Source: DSAR01 sp034437315
Lineage (GTDB): Bacteria; Chloroflexota; Anaerolineae; B4-G1
Direction: 5' to 3'
NCBI GenBank assembly: GCA_034437315.1
Contig: DAOTUC010000006.1
Location: forward strand, 1 to 38,910
DNA length: 38,910 nt
In this document: positions 1 to 8,006 of the stretch, piece after piece
Numbering within the stretch: position 1 is the first letter of the stretch
How the letters are laid out: each line of letters begins with the position of its first letter
Made by a program: the position numbers and the translations under genes
The notes under the pieces: generated by a model
Databases searched by the model: none
What the model saw: the letters and a program-made list of their open reading frames with translations, nothing else
What the model was told of the DNA's origin: nothing

Positions 1-117
1 TGGCCCTCTGGCTCTGTGACTGCCCTTGAGTTGCCAAGGCCAGTTGACCAATATGTCAAAATCAACGACAATACGATCAGGTATGCTGTCAGCTTCATCT
101 CTTACCTCCGTGTATGA
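1..117 (+). CDS. possible 3' end of an upstream gene (partial)
   Basis: Frame 1 is open from the first base for 38 codons and ends in TGA at 115-117. The tail reads as a mixed polar/hydrophobic peptide ending in SFISYLRV. The stretch is clearly richer in A/T than the genes that follow. I do not recognise the sequence, and an open run of this length can occur by chance, so this could equally be non-coding. Confidence 0.2.
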   Translation, partial: WPSGSVTALELPRPVDQYVKINDNTIRYAVSFISYLRV

Positions 118-241
118 TGGGATGACTGATAGTATGCCAGAAATTATCTCAATTGTCCAGGGACACTACCAAATAATCAATTTCCTACACTTTTTTAGTT
201 TGTAAGTTGCTCGAGCTTTTTATTTGTAATTGGGAGGCCAT
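118..241. other. AT-rich leader of rmlD
   Basis: This stretch is A/T-rich compared with its surroundings and has several T runs near 190-225. It ends with the ribosome binding site GGGAGG at 232-237, just before the ATG at 242. I do not see a convincing -35/-10 pair. The low GC may mark a recombination junction or simply a promoter region of the polysaccharide genes. Confidence 0.4.
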
Positions 242-1078
242 ATGCGTGTTTTCATCACCGGTTGCAAGGGACAATTAGGGCAGGCGCTTGGCGAAGCGCT
301 GGCCGGGCACACGTGCGCCGGTTGCGATCTGCCGGATACCGACGTCACCGACCGCGCGGCGATTACAGCAGCCATCGCCAATTTCCAGCCAGACGTGGTC
401 ATCAATACCGCCGCCTGGACCGACGTCGACGGCTGCGCCCGCGACCCCGACCAGGCCTACCGAGTCAACGGGCTGGGCGTCCAGAACGTGGCCCTGGCCT
501 GCGCGGCGAACGACGCGGCGCTGCTCCACGTCAGCACCAACGAGGTCTTCGACGGCACGGCGACAGCGCCCTACCGCGAGTGGGATCCGCCCCACCCCAT
601 CAACCCGTACGCCCGGTCGAAGACGGCCGGCGAGTGGTTCGCGCGCCACCTGCTGAATCGCTTTTACATCGCCCGCACCGCCTGGCTCTACGCCCCCGGC
701 GGGCGCAACTTCTCCAATCCGCACCGCATCATCCAGTTAGCCCGGGAGCGGGGCAAGTTGCGCGTGGTGACAGACGAGGTGGGCAACCCGACCTACGCCC
801 TCGACCTGGCCCAGGCCATCGCCGCCCTCATCCAGACCGGGGCCTACGGGGTGTATCACTTGGTCAACGCCGGGCATTGCTCCCGCTACGAGTACGTGCG
901 CGAGGTATTGCGGCTAGGCGGGTGCGCGGACGTACCGGTCGAACCAATTGAACTGGCCGATTTCGACCGCCCCTCGACGCCGCCCCGCTTCGCGCCGCTG
1001 GCCAATACGGCGGCCGCCGCCCTGGGAATCGTGTTCCGCCCGTGGCAAGCGGCCCTGGAGGCGTATCTCGGATCCTGA
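242..1078 (+). CDS. rmlD: dTDP-4-dehydrorhamnose reductase family protein (RmlD-like)
   Basis: NAD(P)H-dependent SDR-type reductase of 278 aa. The family makes dTDP-L-rhamnose, a sugar donor for surface polysaccharides, in the cytoplasm. The N-terminus has the Rossmann signature GCKGQLGQAL after a short beta strand, followed by DxTD (nucleotide specificity region), NTAAWT, STNEVFDG and YARSKTAGE, which carries the YxxxK catalytic pair. Length fits the family. The ATG at 242 was chosen over the upstream in-frame TTG at 230 because GGGAGG at 232-237 lies inside that extension and is well placed for 242. The next gene starts at its stop codon, so it is co-transcribed with a glycosyltransferase. 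The rmlABC partners are not in the window. A related extended SDR of sugar metabolism is the alternative. Confidence 0.85.
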   Translation: MRVFITGCKGQLGQALGEALAGHTCAGCDLPDTDVTDRAAITAAIANFQPDVVINTAAWTDVDGCARDPDQAYRVNGLGVQNVALACAANDAALLHVSTNEVFDGTATAPYREWDPPHPINPYARSKTAGEWFARHLLNRFYIARTAWLYAPGGRNFSNPHRIIQLARERGKLRVVTDEVGNPTYALDLAQAIAALIQTGAYGVYHLVNAGHCSRYEYVREVLRLGGCADVPVEPIELADFDRPSTPPRFAPLANTAAAALGIVFRPWQAALEAYLGS

Positions 1079-2103
1079 TGATGCCGTCGTCCTCGTCGAC
1101 TACCGACTCGCAACCTCTGGTGAGCGTCGTCATCCCTCATTGGAACGCCGCCCACCACCTGCCGACCTGCCTGGAGAGCCTACAGCGCCAGACCTATCCG
1201 CGCGTCGAGGTCATCGTCGTCGACAACGGGTCGACCGACGGCTCGTTGGAACTGCTGGCTCGCGATTACCCTTGGGTGCGTGTGCTGCCCCTGGGCGAGA
1301 ACCGGGGCTTCGCCGGCGCGTGCAACGCCGGGATGCGCGAGGCGCGGGGCGCCTTCGTCGCCCTGCTGAACAACGATACCGAGGCCGACGCGCACTGGCT
1401 GGCGGAGGTCGTCGCCGCCTTCGAGCGCCGCCCGGAGGCGGGGCTGCTCGCCTCCAAAATGCTGCTCTTCGATCGGCGCGACACCTTCCACACGGCGGGC
1501 GATTTCTACCGCGTGGACGGCGTGCCCGGCAATCGCGGCGTGTGGGAGAAGGACCGGGGGCAGTACGACGAAGAGACGTACGTCTTCAGCGCCTGCGGCG
1601 GGAGCGCCGCCTACCGGCGACCAATGCTGGACCGGGTGGGGCTGCTGGACGAGGATTTCTTCTTCTCCTGCGAGGACGTGGATCTGGCCTGGCGGGCGCA
1701 GTTGATGGGCTACCGCTGCATCTACGCGCCGCGCGCCGTCGTCTACCACAAATTGAGCGCCACCGGCGGAGGCGCGACGGCCAGTTTCTACGATGGACGC
1801 AACTTCGTCTATCTCCTGGTCAAGGATTATCCGGGGGATCTGTGGCGCATCCACTGGCGGGATATTCTACGCACCCAGTTACGCATCGCGGGCGAAGCGC
1901 TGCGGGCCTGGCGCGGCGAGGCGGCCCGGGCGCGGTTGCGCGGACAATTGGCGGGGCTCCTGGGCATCCCCCGCATGTGGCGCAAGCGGCGGGCGGTTCA
2001 GCAAGCGCGCACCGTCGACTGGGCCTACCTGGAACGCATTTTGAGTAAGAAACCGGGTTTTTCCAAAAAACCTGGTTTCCGGCAGCCTGAAAGAGGCTGT
2101 TGA
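1078..2103 (+). CDS. glycosyltransferase family 2 (rhamnosyltransferase-like)
   Basis: GT-A fold glycosyltransferase of 341 aa, predicted to transfer a sugar from a nucleotide donor to a growing glycan on the cytoplasmic face of the membrane. It shows VSVVIPHWN near the N-terminus, IVVDNGSTDGS, the metal-binding LLNNDTE (DxD-type position) and FFSCEDVDLAWR, the acceptor/catalytic ED motif. The start is ATG 1078, overlapping the TGA of rmlD (ATGA); a second ATG follows at 1081. Adjacent rmlD suggests rhamnose as donor, but this is inferred. The C-terminal tail (after YLERIL) repeats KKPGF and is encoded by a hairpin repeat, so the last ~18 residues are probably not part of the catalytic fold. 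Confidence 0.85.
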   Translation: MMPSSSSTTDSQPLVSVVIPHWNAAHHLPTCLESLQRQTYPRVEVIVVDNGSTDGSLELLARDYPWVRVLPLGENRGFAGACNAGMREARGAFVALLNNDTEADAHWLAEVVAAFERRPEAGLLASKMLLFDRRDTFHTAGDFYRVDGVPGNRGVWEKDRGQYDEETYVFSACGGSAAYRRPMLDRVGLLDEDFFFSCEDVDLAWRAQLMGYRCIYAPRAVVYHKLSATGGGATASFYDGRNFVYLLVKDYPGDLWRIHWRDILRTQLRIAGEALRAWRGEAARARLRGQLAGLLGIPRMWRKRRAVQQARTVDWAYLERILSKKPGFSKKPGFRQPERGC

Positions 2104-2110
2104 TTTTGGA
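2049..2110 (+). terminator. two hairpins overlapping the end of the GT2 gene
   Basis: The first hairpin pairs 2049-2062 with 2065-2079 (arms like GAAACCGGGTTTTT, one G-U position). The second pairs CAGCCT (2083-2088) with AGGCTG (2094-2099) and is followed by TTGATTTT, which resembles an intrinsic terminator. Both lie in or over the last codons and the stop of the glycosyltransferase. The first looks like an intergenic palindromic repeat that has become coding. Confidence 0.5.
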
Positions 2111-2133
2111 GCTCGCAAGAGGTGAAAGAGAAT

Positions 2134-3513
2134 ATGAATAAAAAGGATGTCGATTATTCAGTATCAGATACGATGTGGACGGCGGCGGAAACAGCGCCGA
2201 GAAAGCAAGCGCGAGATCAACGACTCTCCATCATTTTCGAGATCGCCCGGATCCTGGCAGTGCAACAAGATCTGGATACGATGTTGTCGGCCTTCCTGTC
2301 CAGCATCGTCAAGCGCCTGGATATGGCCCACACGGGCACGATGTTATTGCACAACCCGGCCGACGACCGGCTGAACGTCTGGGCGGCCCACGGGTACGAC
2401 CTGGAAGTGCTGCGAGAGCTGCAATTGACGTTGGGCGAGGCGACGTGTGGCAAGACGTTCGAGACAGGCGAACCCCAGCTCTACCCCACCCCGGAATCGA
2501 TAGTGACTGCGCGAAAGAACCTGTCGCGCAAGAATCGCAAGATCGTACACCGGGCCGTCGCCAATACAGACCCGGTGCAGAGCGCAATCTGCGTCCCCCT
2601 TTTCTCGGGGCAGAACAAGATTGGCGTGCTCATGCTGGAGAACCTGGAATATCCGGGGGCGTTCGTTGCGGATGACGTCCCGTTCCTGAACGCGGTAGCG
2701 GACCTGATCGCGCTATCCATCGAGAATGCGCGACTCCGAAGGGAGCTAAGCGTCACCCGCTCGCTGGAGGAGGCCAACCGGCTCAAGGCGGAGTTGATCT
2801 CCACGCTGGCCCACGAGATGCGCACGCCCCTGACGTCGATCAAGGGCTATTCAACCGCCTTGCTGATGGAAGAAACGAGCTTTAGCGCGGAGACGCAACA
2901 AGAATTCCTGGAAATCATTGACGAGGAGTGCACGGTTCTACAGGATTTGATTCAAGACCTGTTGGAATCATCCATCATTGACGCCGGATTGCTCAAGCTG
3001 GAACTACAACCGGTGATATTGCCTCGCCTGGCCCAGGGCGTGGTCAATGATATGGCGCGACGCACCGACAAGCACCATTTCGTGGTCGATTTCGAGCGGG
3101 GCGAGCACGGATTCCCCATCGTCGACGCCGACCCCCGGCGCATTGAGCAAGTGATCCGCAACCTGGTGGACAACGCGGTCAAATATTCCCCAAACGGCGG
3201 GCTGGTCGTCGTGCGCGGAGAGGTCCACGAGGAGAAAAACGAGGTGGTGGTCAGCGTGGCCGATCAGGGGGTGGGAATCGGGCCGGAGGATCTGAACCGG
3301 CTGTTTGAGAAGTTCTTCCGCGTGGAGTCCGGGTTGGGACGCCACGTCGTGGGATCGGGATTAGGATTGCCCATCGCCCAGACCATCGTGGAGAGCCACG
3401 GCGGGCATATCTGGGCCGAGAGCCAAGTGGGAGAGGGGAGCACCCTCTATTTCACACTCCCCCTGGAGGGCATTAGCGCTGAAATCAGAGAGCAGCAGGA
3501 GGCATCCAAATGA
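2134..3513 (+). CDS. soluble GAF-domain sensor histidine kinase
   Basis: Two-component sensor kinase of 459 aa. Residues ~30-195 form a GAF domain (IARILAVQQDLDTMLSAFLS... to PFLNAVADLIALSIENA), which would bind a small ligand or act as a redox/light sensor. A HisKA segment follows with the phospho-acceptor His227 in LAHEMRTPL, then a HATPase_c domain with N box (NLVDNAVKYSP), G1 (DQGVGIG) and G2 (GSGLGLPIA). No transmembrane segment is seen, so it is cytoplasmic. ATG 2134 was preferred over GTG 2122, since the AGAGG at 2118-2122 would overlap the latter. The stop overlaps the start of the response regulator at 3510 (ATGA), so the pair is translated together. The stimulus cannot be read from sequence. 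Confidence 0.9.
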   Translation: MNKKDVDYSVSDTMWTAAETAPRKQARDQRLSIIFEIARILAVQQDLDTMLSAFLSSIVKRLDMAHTGTMLLHNPADDRLNVWAAHGYDLEVLRELQLTLGEATCGKTFETGEPQLYPTPESIVTARKNLSRKNRKIVHRAVANTDPVQSAICVPLFSGQNKIGVLMLENLEYPGAFVADDVPFLNAVADLIALSIENARLRRELSVTRSLEEANRLKAELISTLAHEMRTPLTSIKGYSTALLMEETSFSAETQQEFLEIIDEECTVLQDLIQDLLESSIIDAGLLKLELQPVILPRLAQGVVNDMARRTDKHHFVVDFERGEHGFPIVDADPRRIEQVIRNLVDNAVKYSPNGGLVVVRGEVHEEKNEVVVSVADQGVGIGPEDLNRLFEKFFRVESGLGRHVVGSGLGLPIAQTIVESHGGHIWAESQVGEGSTLYFTLPLEGISAEIREQQEASK

Positions 3514-4211
3514 GCGAGAAAATCTTAATCGTTGATGATGAGCCGCGCGTGGTGCGCTTGGTCACCGAGGTGTTGGGCGCGATGGGATACGACGTGGTCG
3601 CCGCTACCCGGGGAGAGACAGCCCTGGAGAAGGTGGCGCTGGAGCAACCCGACCTGGTGCTGCTCGACGTCCTGCTCCCTGGGGGTATGGATGGCTACGA
3701 TATCTGTCGACGCATCCGGGAGTTTTCTGACGTGGCCGTGATCATGCTCACCGCCAAGGCCCAGGAAAGCGACATCCTGTGTGGGTTCGACGCCGGGGCC
3801 GACGATTACCTGACCAAGCCTTTCAACGCCAAGGAATTGGTGGCCCGGGTCAAGGCGGTCCTGCGACGCACCCAGCGCCCGGAGGAACGGGTGGCCACAA
3901 TCTTCAATTGCGGCGAATTGGCGATCGATTTCGCCCGCCGGACGGTCCAGGTCGACAGCGAGGAAGTCGCCCTCACCCGCACCGAGTACGCGCTATTGCG
4001 CCAGTTGGCGCTGAACGCCAATCGGGTGATGCTGCACCAGGATCTACTGACCGAAGTCTGGGGCATGGAATACCGGGACGACCTGGATTATCTGCGGGCC
4101 TACGTCCATTACCTGCGGCGCAAACTGGAGACCGATCCCGCCAATCCCCGTTATATCGTGACCTCGCCGGGCGTGGGATACATGCTGGCTTGCCCAGAGG
4201 AGGAAGGGTAG
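3510..4211 (+). CDS. OmpR/PhoB-family response regulator
   Basis: DNA-binding response regulator of 233 aa. The receiver domain (1-~120) has the acidic pair in IVDDE, phospho-acceptor Asp53 in LLDVLLPGG, the conserved T in MLTAKA and the Lys in DDYLTKPFN. A winged-helix Trans_reg_C domain follows (~130-228), ending with YVHYLRRKLE and the VGYML wing. It is the partner of the upstream GAF kinase, with a 4-nt overlap. It would be phosphorylated by that kinase and regulate transcription; targets are unknown. Confidence 0.93.
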   Translation: MSEKILIVDDEPRVVRLVTEVLGAMGYDVVAATRGETALEKVALEQPDLVLLDVLLPGGMDGYDICRRIREFSDVAVIMLTAKAQESDILCGFDAGADDYLTKPFNAKELVARVKAVLRRTQRPEERVATIFNCGELAIDFARRTVQVDSEEVALTRTEYALLRQLALNANRVMLHQDLLTEVWGMEYRDDLDYLRAYVHYLRRKLETDPANPRYIVTSPGVGYMLACPEEEG

Positions 4212-4585
4212 AGAGTAGAGAGGAGAGGGCGCTGGGGCAAACAGCAAAACGCTGCATTCTCTGCGCCGCACTCTCTGCTTCAACGCGCTTTTACGGCGAT
4301 GAATCGCCTACTACAAGCTTGGCCTCAAATGAAATGAAACACACCCAAATCATAAGAGCCTGGGCAGTCGAGTTTCGTTAGACACAATTACGAATCGCCT
4401 GGATTCAACAGAAAAACCTCCGAGACCTTAAAAGTCTCGGAGGTTTTTCTGTTTTTTAATGGGATTTTTATGAAGTCCTGGGGGCTTTCTATGCGTTTTT
4501 TATGGGGGCTATGTTATGATGAAAACCAAGTTGAGGATATAAAACGTCTGAATCTCAGGATAACATTTAACCAGGAGGTCTTAAA
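4212..4585. other. intergenic gap with repeat remnants, terminator and leader
   Basis: The gap begins with a GAGAG/GTAGAG-rich purine tract (4208-4228). A diverged copy of the dispersed repeat ending in CGCCTACTAC lies near 4271-4317, and a perfect 18-bp terminator hairpin follows at 4409-4451. The last ~100 nt are T-rich and end with AGGAGGTCT before the ATG at 4586. A TATGAT box at 4515-4520 could be a -10, but no good -35 is seen. Confidence 0.6.
4409..4459 (+). terminator. strong intrinsic terminator (18-bp perfect stem)
   Basis: The arms 4409-4426 and 4434-4451 are perfect reverse complements (CAGAAAAACCTCCGAGAC) around a 7-nt loop, followed by GTTTTTT. It is U-rich on the + strand after the stem and A-rich before it, so it could work in both directions. 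It separates the two-component operon from the 188-aa gene/gdhA unit. Confidence 0.85.
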
Positions 4586-5152
4586 ATGACTAAAGTCAAT
4601 ACCCAACAAGTCGATACCCAGGTAGACGTGAAACGGACCGTTCCCCAATTCCGACTGCCCGATTCGGAGAGCACGGCGGAGATGGCTTTGCAAGAAGCGT
4701 TGAACTTCTGCGCGCAGAAGATGGGGCTGGATGAGCAACGAGCCGTTGTCGAGCGTCTGCAGGCAGGAGATCGCAGCGCGAGCCAATACTTCCACTACAG
4801 CATCGCCCAGAAGGTCGGAGAGTCCATCGGCGCATTGGATCAAAAGGTCAAGGCGGTCTACGTCGTCGATTACGACGCGACGCCCCAGGATATGTGCTTT
4901 GGCGAGAGCGCGCCCTCGCGCCTGATCCACATGGTGGTGTGGGCCGAGCGGAAGACTAACGCGCTAAAATCGGTGGTCAATGCGCTAGACCAGGCCCTCG
5001 TCCGGCAATACGCCGACGTGCTTGGGGTCTCGGATCTGGCGCATCTCCTGGACGTCCAGGTCGTGGACGACGAGGAGGTCGAGGGACGCATCGGCTACGG
5101 CGCGATGCTCTCCTCAATCCACAACCGGCCCATCCAGATCTGGAAGCGCTAG
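4586..5152 (+). CDS. unrecognised 188-aa protein
   Basis: I do not recognise this protein. It is 188 aa, soluble and mildly acidic, with no signal peptide or membrane segment. The first ~25 residues are polar. Residues ~30-85 look helical (ALQEALNFCAQKMGL, RAVVERLQAG). Residues ~88-145 resemble an alpha/beta unit (KAVYVVDYDATPQD, LIHMVVWAERKTNALKSVVNALDQAL), and a short C-terminal segment ends in IWKR. The start is well supported by AGGAGGTCT 8-10 nt upstream. It lies between a strong terminator and gdhA, 121 nt before gdhA, and may be co-transcribed with it. The two genes carry very similar ribosome binding sites (AGGAGGTC). A role linked to amino-acid metabolism would be only a guess. Confidence 0.7.
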   Translation: MTKVNTQQVDTQVDVKRTVPQFRLPDSESTAEMALQEALNFCAQKMGLDEQRAVVERLQAGDRSASQYFHYSIAQKVGESIGALDQKVKAVYVVDYDATPQDMCFGESAPSRLIHMVVWAERKTNALKSVVNALDQALVRQYADVLGVSDLAHLLDVQVVDDEEVEGRIGYGAMLSSIHNRPIQIWKR

Positions 5153-5273
5153 TCGTAGGTCAAGGAAAGCGGAGGAGGAAGAGGCGCCCGGTGAAACCAC
5201 CACACGAGCGGTTTTCCGAGGCGCTTCTTTCCACGTCTCCATAACTTTTCCATCTATTTAAGGAGGTCCTATA

Positions 5274-6593
5274 GTGAAAAAACGAACACAAGAATCGGCA
5301 GTAGAGACCCGCACAGCCTTCGTCGTGGCGGAGCCTGCCAAACAAGATCTCTGGTATACAGTGCTCGATCAACTGGACGACGTCGCCCAGCGATTGAAGC
5401 TGGATCCAGGGATTCACGCGATGCTGCGCCAACCGGAGCGGGAACTGACCGTCTCGGTGCCCGTGGTGATGGACGATGGCCACATCGAGGTATTTACCGG
5501 CTATCGGATTCAGCACTCCAGCGCGCGCGGGCCGTGCAAGGGGGGAATTCGCTATCACCCCGACGTCAACCTGAACGATGTGCGGGGCCTGGCAGCCCTG
5601 ATGACGTTGAAGTGCGCCGTGGTGGGCATTCCCTACGGCGGGGCCAAGGGTGGCGTGCAGTGTGACCCGGCCCAGATGTCGGAGGACGAACTGTGCCGCA
5701 TGACGCGCCGGTTCACGGCGATGATCATGCCCATCATCGGCGGCAAGCGAGACATTCCCGCGCCCGACGTCAACACCAACGCCCAGACGATGGCCTGGAT
5801 CACCGATACGGCCAGCATGTTGCAACACAAGACGGTCATCAACATCGTCACCGGCAAGCCGGTGCCCCTGGGTGGATCGCTGGGACGTGCTGAGGCGACC
5901 GGGCGCGGCGTCGCCATCATCACCCACGAGTTGTTGAAACGCCAGGGGCAACGGTTAGAGGATACGACGATCGCCGTGCAGGGATATGGCAACGTCGGTT
6001 CCAACGCCGCCACGATCTTGAAGGATATGGGTTGTAAGATCGTCGCCGTCAGCGACGTCAGCGGCGGCCTGTACAACCCCCAGGGATTAGACATCGCCAG
6101 CCTCAACGAGCACGTGAGTCATCACCCCAAACACCTGATCGAAGGATACCAGGCCCGTGGCGTGGCCCGCATCACCAACGACGAGCTGTTGGTGTGCAAT
6201 GCCGACGTGTTGATCCCGGCGGCGCTGGAACACCAGATTCGAGCCGATAACGCCTCTTCCGTTCAGGCCAAGATGATCGTCGAGGGGGCCAATGGGCCCA
6301 CCACCCGCGAGGCCGACGAGATTCTGACCGAGCGGGGCGTCATCGTGGCGCCCGACATCCTGGCCAACGCCGGCGGCGTGGTCGTCAGCTACTTTGAATG
6401 GGTGCAGAATTTGCAATTCTTCTTCTGGGATGAGGCAGAGGTCAACGAAAACCTGCAACGCATCCTCGTCCGGAGTTTCAAAGAGGTCTGGGATTTCAGC
6501 CAGGAGCAGGACGTACCGCTTCGGCTGGGGGCCTACATGCTGGCAGTCGATAAGGTCGCGGGCGCGTTAAAGGCCCGGGGGATCTTCCCCTAG
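5274..6593 (+). CDS. gdhA: Glu/Leu/Phe/Val dehydrogenase (glutamate dehydrogenase)
   Basis: Cytoplasmic amino-acid dehydrogenase of 439 aa, the usual length of hexameric bacterial glutamate dehydrogenases. It interconverts glutamate and 2-oxoglutarate plus ammonia using NAD(P). The N-terminal substrate domain has GPCKGGIRYHPDV and PYGGAKGGV, with catalytic Lys125, and then DIPAPDVNTN. The C-terminal Rossmann domain has VQGYGNVGSNAA. IVEGANGPTT and DILANAGGVVVSYFEW are typical family motifs. It starts at GTG 5274, preceded by AAGGAGGTCC. Coenzyme preference and possible branched-chain amino-acid specificity cannot be settled by reading. Confidence 0.93.
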   Translation: MKKRTQESAVETRTAFVVAEPAKQDLWYTVLDQLDDVAQRLKLDPGIHAMLRQPERELTVSVPVVMDDGHIEVFTGYRIQHSSARGPCKGGIRYHPDVNLNDVRGLAALMTLKCAVVGIPYGGAKGGVQCDPAQMSEDELCRMTRRFTAMIMPIIGGKRDIPAPDVNTNAQTMAWITDTASMLQHKTVINIVTGKPVPLGGSLGRAEATGRGVAIITHELLKRQGQRLEDTTIAVQGYGNVGSNAATILKDMGCKIVAVSDVSGGLYNPQGLDIASLNEHVSHHPKHLIEGYQARGVARITNDELLVCNADVLIPAALEHQIRADNASSVQAKMIVEGANGPTTREADEILTERGVIVAPDILANAGGVVVSYFEWVQNLQFFFWDEAEVNENLQRILVRSFKEVWDFSQEQDVPLRLGAYMLAVDKVAGALKARGIFP

Positions 6594-6640
6594 ATCGACG
6601 TTTTGTTTGACTAAATCACTGGCAATCTGTTTTTCTCCAT

Positions 6641-6678
6641 GCAAAGCGCCCGATGTGTGCAGACATCGGGCGCTTTGC
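6641..6678. terminator. 16-bp stem-loop after gdhA
   Basis: GCAAAGCGCCCGATGT (6641-6656) pairs perfectly with 6663-6678 around the loop GTGCAG. There is no U tract on the + side, so it may be a Rho-type 3' boundary or an RNA-stabilising hairpin rather than a classical intrinsic terminator. It lies 47 nt after the gdhA stop. Confidence 0.6.
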
Positions 6679-6696
6679 GCTGTGACTCCCCATAGG

Positions 6697-6733
6697 GACT
6701 ATTAAAAAATTCGCTCAAAGGCCCGTCCTCGGG
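6697..6733 (-). repeat. left copy of an inverted terminator-like repeat
   Basis: GACTATTAAAAAATTCGCTC... (6697-6733) matches the reverse complement of 8007-8042 at about 34 of 37 positions. Read on the minus strand it is a CCCGAGGACGGG hairpin followed at a distance by TTTTTTAATAG. It sits 8 bp past the stop of the minus-strand His/Glu/Lys reading frame, so it could be that frame's terminator. Confidence 0.7.
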
Positions 6734-6740
6734 ACGCGGG

Positions 6741-6974
6741 CTAGAGCAGTACGTTGGCATCATCTTCGCGCTTTTCGTGTTCGTGCTTTTCATCTTCGTG
6801 CTTTTCGTGTTCGTGCTTTTCGTGTTCGTGCTTTTCATCTTCGTGCTTTTCATCTTCGTGCTTTTCATCTTCGTGCTTTTCGTGTTCCCGCTTTTCGTGT
6901 TCGTGTTTTTCGTGTTCCCGCTTTTCGTGTTCGTGCTTTTCGTGTTCGTGTTTTTCGTGTTCCAGTCGCTTGTC
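6741..6974 (-). pseudogene. His/Glu/Lys-repeat reading frame without a start codon
   Basis: On the minus strand one frame is open from just after a TGA (complement of 6975-6977) through the whole minisatellite to a TAG (complement of 6741-6743). It encodes about 13 pentapeptides of the types HEHEK, HEDEK and REHEK, ending in REDDANVLL. The composition (H, E, K, D, R) would suit a metal-binding or charged spacer protein. There is no ATG, GTG or TTG in the open stretch; only a CTG at 6963-6965. A different frame upstream does carry ATGs, so a frameshifted or 5'-truncated gene is possible. It may also be purely a minisatellite with no product. Confidence 0.25.
6771..6965. repeat. 13 x 15-bp minisatellite
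   Basis: Thirteen consecutive 15-bp units run without gaps from 6771 to 6965. Main variants are CTTTTCGTGTTCGTG, CTTTTCATCTTCGTG and a CCG-ending form; units 10 and 13 begin with T instead of C. A degenerate unit precedes the array at 6756-6770. Every unit keeps the 15-bp length, so all six frames keep phase. Variants are interspersed, indicating repeated duplication. Confidence 0.95.
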
Positions 6975-7110
6975 TCAAAAAAGTGTCCTGTCGTGAGCCC
7001 GGCAAACAGAAAGGATTCTGTAACGCTAACTTAACGCACTCGGACATTAACAATGTTACAATGAGAGCGCTCGATCACAATCATTATTTTCAACGACAAC
7101 GGGAAAAATT

Positions 7111-7974
7111 ATGAGCGTCCCTCAACTAATCGCCAGGCGTTTCAAGATCGCCGACCCGAAGACCCAATTGCTCAGCAAAAGCGGGATGAGCAGGGTCTAC
7201 CGGGGAATTGACCTGGAAACTCGCCAGGCCGTGATCATCAAGCGCCTCAAGCCCGGCCTCATCGTCGAAGACCCGACGTTGGTCGAGCGGCTCATTCGCG
7301 AAGGCGAGGCCCTGCGGCAATTAAGTCATCCCAACATCGTCAAAATGATCGCCGCCATTGAGGAACAGGGCCAACATTACCTGGTGATGGAATATGTGCC
7401 CGGCCTCTCCTTACGCGATCGCCTGAACGAAGATGGGGTTTTTTCCGTCGAGCGAACGATTGGGGTCGGCATCGATCTGGCCGACGCGCTCTCTCACGCG
7501 CACCACCAGGGCATCATCCACCGGGACCTCAAGCCATCCAACATCTTGCTGAGCGAGACGGATGTCCCCTATCTCACCGATTTTGGCGTCGCCTACGTCG
7601 CCGGTTGCACCCGTCTAACCCAAACGGGGATGCGGGTCGGCACGATCAATTACTTCAGCCCGGAGGCCTGTAACGGCGAGGAGTTGGATCGGCGCGCTGA
7701 CGTCTGGGGGTTGGGCGTCATCATGTACGAGATGTTGACCGGCGCGCGCCCGTTCATCGGGACGAGCATCGGTTCGACAGCCATCGCTATCCTGTCACAA
7801 CCCGTTCCCGACCTCAGACGATTGCGCCCCCAGACGCCCAGCACCCTGATCGACCTGATCTATTGCATGTTGGAGAAAAATCGCGACAAGCGCATCCCCA
7901 GTATGCGGTTGGTTCAAGACGGGCTCAATCTGGAATTGGCGCTCATCGAACGGGATAAAGAGTGTCTCGAATAA
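7111..7974 (+). CDS. Hanks-type serine/threonine protein kinase
   Basis: Cytoplasmic Ser/Thr kinase of 287 aa consisting almost only of the kinase domain. It has the ATP-binding Lys44 in VIIKRLKPG, the catalytic loop HRDLKPSN (Asp139), DFG (Asp157), an activation segment with TQTGMRVGTINYFSPEA and DVWGLGVIMYEML. The glycine-rich loop is poor (LLSKSGMSRVYRG). There is no membrane segment or PASTA/sensor domain, unlike PknB. The start at 7111 has only a weak ribosome binding site (GGGAAAAA). It lies alone between the minisatellite and a convergent LysM gene. Its substrates are unknown; both genes of a putative kinase-repeat unit end in the same terminator-like repeat. Confidence 0.92.
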   Translation: MSVPQLIARRFKIADPKTQLLSKSGMSRVYRGIDLETRQAVIIKRLKPGLIVEDPTLVERLIREGEALRQLSHPNIVKMIAAIEEQGQHYLVMEYVPGLSLRDRLNEDGVFSVERTIGVGIDLADALSHAHHQGIIHRDLKPSNILLSETDVPYLTDFGVAYVAGCTRLTQTGMRVGTINYFSPEACNGEELDRRADVWGLGVIMYEMLTGARPFIGTSIGSTAIAILSQPVPDLRRLRPQTPSTLIDLIYCMLEKNRDKRIPSMRLVQDGLNLELALIERDKECLE

Positions 7975-8006
7975 TGGCTCTAGCCACCGACCTGGGCGCT
8001 AATCGG

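Noticed and set aside
6771..6965. CRISPR array
   Set aside because: Units are contiguous 15-bp tandem repeats without spacers.
6754..7034. Plus-strand open frames over the minisatellite (SCFSCSCF and FVLFIF types)
   Set aside because: They are phase shadows of the 15-bp repeat; the Cys/Ser and Phe/Val repeats are unlikely proteins and have no ribosome binding site.
6611..7053. Minus-strand frames MKSTKMKST and the TRKTRTRK frame over the minisatellite
   Set aside because: Also repeat shadows. The second does have upstream ATGs and is kept in mind only as a possible frameshifted 5' part of the HEHEK frame.
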